Origin: Spirochaetota bacterium
GTDB taxonomy: Bacteria > Spirochaetota > Spirochaetia > B11-G9
Length of the DNA: 8,771 bases
Direction: 5' to 3'
NCBI GenBank assembly: GCA_003641695.1
Contig: QNBL01000100.1
Span: 1 to 8,771, forward strand
The notes under the pieces are model-generated. The model was not told the origin of the DNA and did no database searches. It saw only the letters and a list, made by a program, of their open reading frames with translations. A program made the position numbers and the translations under genes. Below are positions 6,914 to 8,771 of this stretch, piece by piece; positions within the stretch are counted from its first letter, which is position 1; the number at the start of each line of letters is the position of its first letter.

Positions 6914-6985
6914 TAGTCCCTAGGGGAATCGAACCCCTCTCTGAAGACTGAGAATCTTCCATCCTAGCCGATAGACGAAGGGACC
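6914..6985 (-). tRNA. tRNA-Glu(CUC)
   Basis: A 72-nt cloverleaf reads GGTCCCT at the 5' acceptor arm and AGGGACT at the 3' side, with discriminator A73. The anticodon stem GAAGA/TCTTC encloses loop TTCTCAG, giving anticodon CUC, which reads GAG (Glu). The T arm is AGGGG-TTCGATT-CCCCT, and the D arm contains the usual GG pair. The terminal pair is a G1-U72 wobble. No CCA is encoded (the next bases are GAA), so CCA must be added by nucleotidyltransferase. It is the second gene of a two-tRNA transcript, six bases after tRNA-Gln. Confidence 0.95.
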
Positions 6986-6991
6986 AGGCAG

Positions 6992-7063
6992 CTGGCCTAG
7001 AAGGACTTGAACCCTCACTGACGGAACCAGAATCCGCTGTGCTACCAATTACACAATAGGCCA
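6992..7063 (-). tRNA. tRNA-Gln(CUG)
   Basis: A 72-nt cloverleaf has acceptor arms TGGCCTA and TAGGCCA (seven Watson-Crick pairs, including the U1-A72 typical of tRNA-Gln) and discriminator G73. The anticodon stem GCGGA/TCCGT encloses TTCTGGT, giving anticodon CUG, which reads CAG (Gln). The T arm is GAGGG-TTCAAGT-CCTTC with one G-U pair, and the D loop contains TTGGTAG. CCA is not encoded (the next bases are CTG). It is the first gene of the tRNA unit and has a consensus promoter just upstream. Confidence 0.96.
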
Positions 7064-7070
7064 GAGAATG

Positions 7071-7082
7071 TTACCGTGGTAA
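7071..7082. repeat. Short palindrome at the tRNA transcription start
   Basis: TTACC-GT-GGTAA (plus strand) is a perfect 5-bp inverted repeat with a 2-bp centre. It overlaps the last bases of the tRNA -10 box and the expected transcription start. It could be an operator half-site pair or a small leader hairpin, but a 5-bp arm can arise by chance. Confidence 0.35.
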
Positions 7083-7109
7083 TGTACAAAAACCCTTTCG
7101 TTTTGTCAA
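7081..7109 (-). promoter_or_regulatory. Promoter of the tRNA-Gln/tRNA-Glu unit
   Basis: On the minus strand, a perfect TTGACA (7109-7104) is followed after exactly 17 nt by TACATT (7086-7081), four of six matches to the -10 consensus. The predicted start near 7074 gives a leader of about ten nucleotides before mature tRNA-Gln, to be removed by RNase P. The -35 box lies nine bases past the tsaD stop, so tRNA transcription can be independent of tsaD. The spacer holds an imperfect inverted repeat (ACAAAAC with GTTTTTGT). Confidence 0.8.
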
Positions 7110-7117
7110 TAGAGTTA

Positions 7118-8131
7118 TTAAGGATATTTTTTCCTGAAGGCCTGAACTCTGGCGGAAGCGTTTAAAGAAAGATCTGACGTAATCCCGGTACTCAGGTAAT
7201 GATACCCAAGCCCGGCAATCATGGCTCCGTTATCGGTACACAAGCTTATTGACGGAAATAGAACCTTGACATCGTTCATGTTTGTAAGCTCAGACCGGAG
7301 CAGTGAATTGGCAACTACCCCCCCCCCGGCAACGACAGTCTTTATCCCTGTGTCCTTTACAGCCCGTTTTACCCTCTTTATCAGCATACCGACTGCAGCT
7401 TTCTGAAAACTCGCAGCAATGTTCTCACTGCTCTTTTTACTCGTACCGTTCCAGAATTGATCCAGTTGATTAATTACGGCTGTTTTTAAACCTGAATAGG
7501 ATACATCGTACCGGTGATCCCCTTTGTGCAGGGAAGGGTCCGGGAAATTAAAAGCTTCCGGATCCCCCCTGGAGGATAATTTGTCAATTGCTGCCCCTCC
7601 GGGATACCCCAGTTCATAAAACTTGGCGACTTTATCAAAAGCTTCTCCACAGGCATCGTCGATGGTGGTCCCCATTACAGATATAGAGTCGAAACCGTCA
7701 ACTCTGCTTATTACTGTGTGCCCCCCTGAAACCAGAAGTCCGAGATACGGGTACTCTATGTCGTATTCAAGATGAGGAGCATAGAGGTGCGCCCTTATAT
7801 GGTCAACACCAATCAATGGTTTGCCCAGGGCAAGTGCTGCCCCTTTTGCAAAACTGACTCCTACAAGAAGCGAACCGACAAGTCCCGGTCTGTTTGTTAC
7901 TGCAATACCATCGATATCACCCAGGCACAAACCGCTCTTTTCAAGCGCTTCTCTGACAACAGATATTATCCATTCAGTATGAAGTCTTGATGCTATTTCC
8001 GGAACTACACCATTGTACTCCCGGTGAAAATCTATCTGAGTAGCTATTACGTTGCTTAAAATTTTTTTTCCGTCTTCTACAACAGCAGCGGAACACTCAT
8101 CACAGGAACTTTCAATACCAAGTATCTTCAT
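7118..8131 (-). CDS. tsaD: tRNA N6-threonylcarbamoyladenosine transferase TsaD
   Basis: TsaD (Gcp/YgjD) moves the threonylcarbamoyl group onto A37 of ANN-decoding tRNAs, working with TsaB, TsaE and TsaC, none of which is in the window. The 337-aa protein is full length: ESSCDECSAAVV at 7-18 (ASKHA fold start), VPEIASRLH at 43-51, the metal ligands His111 and His115 in GVDHIRAHLYA, LLVSGGHT at 132-139, DDACGEAFDK at 158-167, YPGG at 176-179, VAGGGVVANS at 267-276 and Asp300 in CTDNGAM. Position 13 is Cys where Thr is common (CDETS). The ATG has AAGGA only 2 nt upstream and overlaps the deacetylase gene by 20 nt. The gene ends with tandem TAA codons. A ten-G run encodes the GGG of residues 269-271. 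Confidence 0.98.
   Translation of the reverse strand: MKILGIESSCDECSAAVVEDGKKILSNVIATQIDFHREYNGVVPEIASRLHTEWIISVVREALEKSGLCLGDIDGIAVTNRPGLVGSLLVGVSFAKGAALALGKPLIGVDHIRAHLYAPHLEYDIEYPYLGLLVSGGHTVISRVDGFDSISVMGTTIDDACGEAFDKVAKFYELGYPGGAAIDKLSSRGDPEAFNFPDPSLHKGDHRYDVSYSGLKTAVINQLDQFWNGTSKKSSENIAASFQKAAVGMLIKRVKRAVKDTGIKTVVAGGGVVANSLLRSELTNMNDVKVLFPSISLCTDNGAMIAGLGYHYLSTGITSDLSLNASARVQAFRKKYP
7318..7327. repeat. Ten-base G homopolymer (coding strand) inside tsaD
   Basis: The plus strand has ten consecutive C, giving G10 on the coding strand: GCC then G10 then TAGTT, read as GCC GGG GGG GGG GTA. It encodes the Gly-Gly-Gly-Val of the conserved VAGGGVVAN motif. It is the longest homopolymer I saw in the window; runs of seven G occur in obg and in the unknown gene. 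Gain or loss of one G would shift the frame after about 80% of the protein. Confidence 0.95.
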
Positions 8132-8771
8132 CGTCCTTGTACCCCATAAAAAGCTCTGTTAGATTATTCAGAGTGTAATTATCCTCCAGTAGTGTTGGAT
8201 ACATTTCAAGAAGAACCTCTGCAAGTTCTGCAGACCAGATATGGCCGATCATCACCGCATGCCCTTTCTTTTCAGAAATATCAACACCCTTCTCAATGGA
8301 TTCTTCGATCGCTTTTTTTTCCTTATTGTTGTCCAGAAAAACACTCCTTTCAGCAAATGGAAGCCCTATCTGGACGGCTACCTCTGCCCCGACACTATTT
8401 GATGTTGTTCGGCTGTCCAGAAAGAACATACCTTTTCCCTTTAAAACTGTAAATAACGAAACCATTAAATCCTTGTCAGCCGTCCCGGCCGATCCCATAT
8501 GATTATTAATTCCCGCTGCAAGGGGAAGCGGTACAAGATTTTCGGTAACTATATTCCTTACCTCGTCTATTGACATCCCTTTATGAATGACTCCGGGTCC
8601 CGTATCACTGCCATTGACAGCATCCATAGGCTGGTGAAGAATATATTCTTTCCCTGCATTGTGGATCATCGCAGCTGCTTCTTCAGTATAGGCCAGCCCG
8701 GGCAAAATAGCAAAAGTTATTTTAAAAGGAAGATCCAGAAAAGGTTGCAACTGTTTCAGGTTATACCCGAC
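8112..8771 (-). CDS. Divergent polysaccharide deacetylase (YibQ family), C-terminal part
   Basis: The reading frame is open to the right edge, so the true start is outside the window; 219 residues are visible. An internal TTG at 8750 is not a credible start because in-frame coding continues upstream (VGYNLKQ). Motifs of the YibQ/divergent polysaccharide deacetylase family appear in order: AILPG near 21-25, LHQPM at 45-49, GINNHMGS at 87-94, FFLDSRTT at 116-123, VFLDN at 144-148 and MIGHIW at 174-179 (numbered from the first visible residue). The fold is NodB-like, and family members are usually secreted or periplasmic; substrate and activity are not established to my knowledge. The signal sequence and first catalytic Asp pair would lie upstream. 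It overlaps tsaD by 20 nt, so the two are probably co-transcribed. Confidence 0.88.
   Translation of the reverse strand, partial: VGYNLKQLQPFLDLPFKITFAILPGLAYTEEAAAMIHNAGKEYILHQPMDAVNGSDTGPGVIHKGMSIDEVRNIVTENLVPLPLAAGINNHMGSAGTADKDLMVSLFTVLKGKGMFFLDSRTTSNSVGAEVAVQIGLPFAERSVFLDNNKEKKAIEESIEKGVDISEKKGHAVMIGHIWSAELAEVLLEMYPTLLEDNYTLNNLTELFMGYKDDEDTWY

Noticed and set aside
7221..7990. Plus-strand open frames opposite tsaD
   Set aside because: tsaD is unambiguous over the whole stretch, and the opposite-strand products show no recognisable domain, ribosome site or promoter.
8049..8070. Eight-A runs on the coding strand near the tsaD start and within the deacetylase (about 8313-8320) as programmed frameshift sites
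   Set aside because: The proteins are full length and collinear in the zero frame, and no alternative product or stimulatory structure is apparent.
8192..8502. Plus-strand open frames opposite the deacetylase gene
   Set aside because: They are short, overlap each other, and lie opposite conserved YibQ motifs; there is no independent evidence of coding.
8112..8750. Deacetylase as a complete 212-aa gene starting at TTG 8750
   Set aside because: The frame stays open to the window edge, and the N-terminal catalytic part of the family is missing, so it is a truncated view of a longer gene.
1..8771. Mobile element, defence system, CRISPR or phage genes
   Set aside because: No transposase, integrase, toxin-antitoxin pair, direct-repeat array or composition shift was seen; the content is core housekeeping.

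Overview
The window is a stretch of bacterial core chromosome in which every supported gene lies on the minus strand, so the order of transcription is from high to low coordinates. The gene set and order (rplU-prp-rpmA-obg-nadD-yqeK), the protein style of Obg, ArgS and TsaD, and a roughly 570-residue unknown protein resembling a family I remember only from spirochaetes all point to a free-living or host-associated member of the Spirochaetota (Treponema/Spirochaeta relatives). This assignment is an inference from memory of those proteins, not a database result. Base composition looks moderate and uniform, and I see no transposase, phage, CRISPR or horizontally acquired block.

Layout in transcription order. 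(1) 8771-7118: the 3' part of a divergent polysaccharide deacetylase gene (YibQ family, cut by the window edge) overlaps tsaD by 20 nt. (2) 7109-6876: a consensus promoter drives a two-gene tRNA unit, tRNA-Gln(CUG) then tRNA-Glu(CUC), ended by a strong intrinsic terminator. (3) 6895-2673: a second promoter, whose -35 box lies inside that terminator hairpin, precedes an operon of an uncharacterised helical protein, pgeF (YfiH) and argS. (4) 2658-1: a third promoter with an extended -10 box precedes rplU, prp, rpmA, obg, nadD and the start of yqeK, the last cut by the left edge.

Most genes serve translation: tRNA modification (TsaD), two tRNAs, arginyl-tRNA synthetase, two large-subunit ribosomal proteins with the cysteine protease Prp between them, and the ribosome-assembly GTPase Obg. 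NadD and YqeK add NAD synthesis and dinucleotide turnover, and PgeF adds purine nucleoside or peptidoglycan-precursor housekeeping. Genes are tightly packed: several overlap, or are separated by 0 to 24 nt, and prp and pgeF use TTG and GTG starts. No gene-free stretch exceeds 300 bases; the longest gap, 6859-7117, is filled by the tRNAs, their promoter and terminator, and the next promoter.

I found no convincing new system. The points most worth a second look are the terminator/promoter overlap that appears to give a leaderless or nearly leaderless mRNA, an intact Prp protease next to an L27 that lacks the extension Prp is known to cut, a ten-G tract inside the nucleotide-binding motif of tsaD, and the uncharacterised protein inside a translation-gene cluster.
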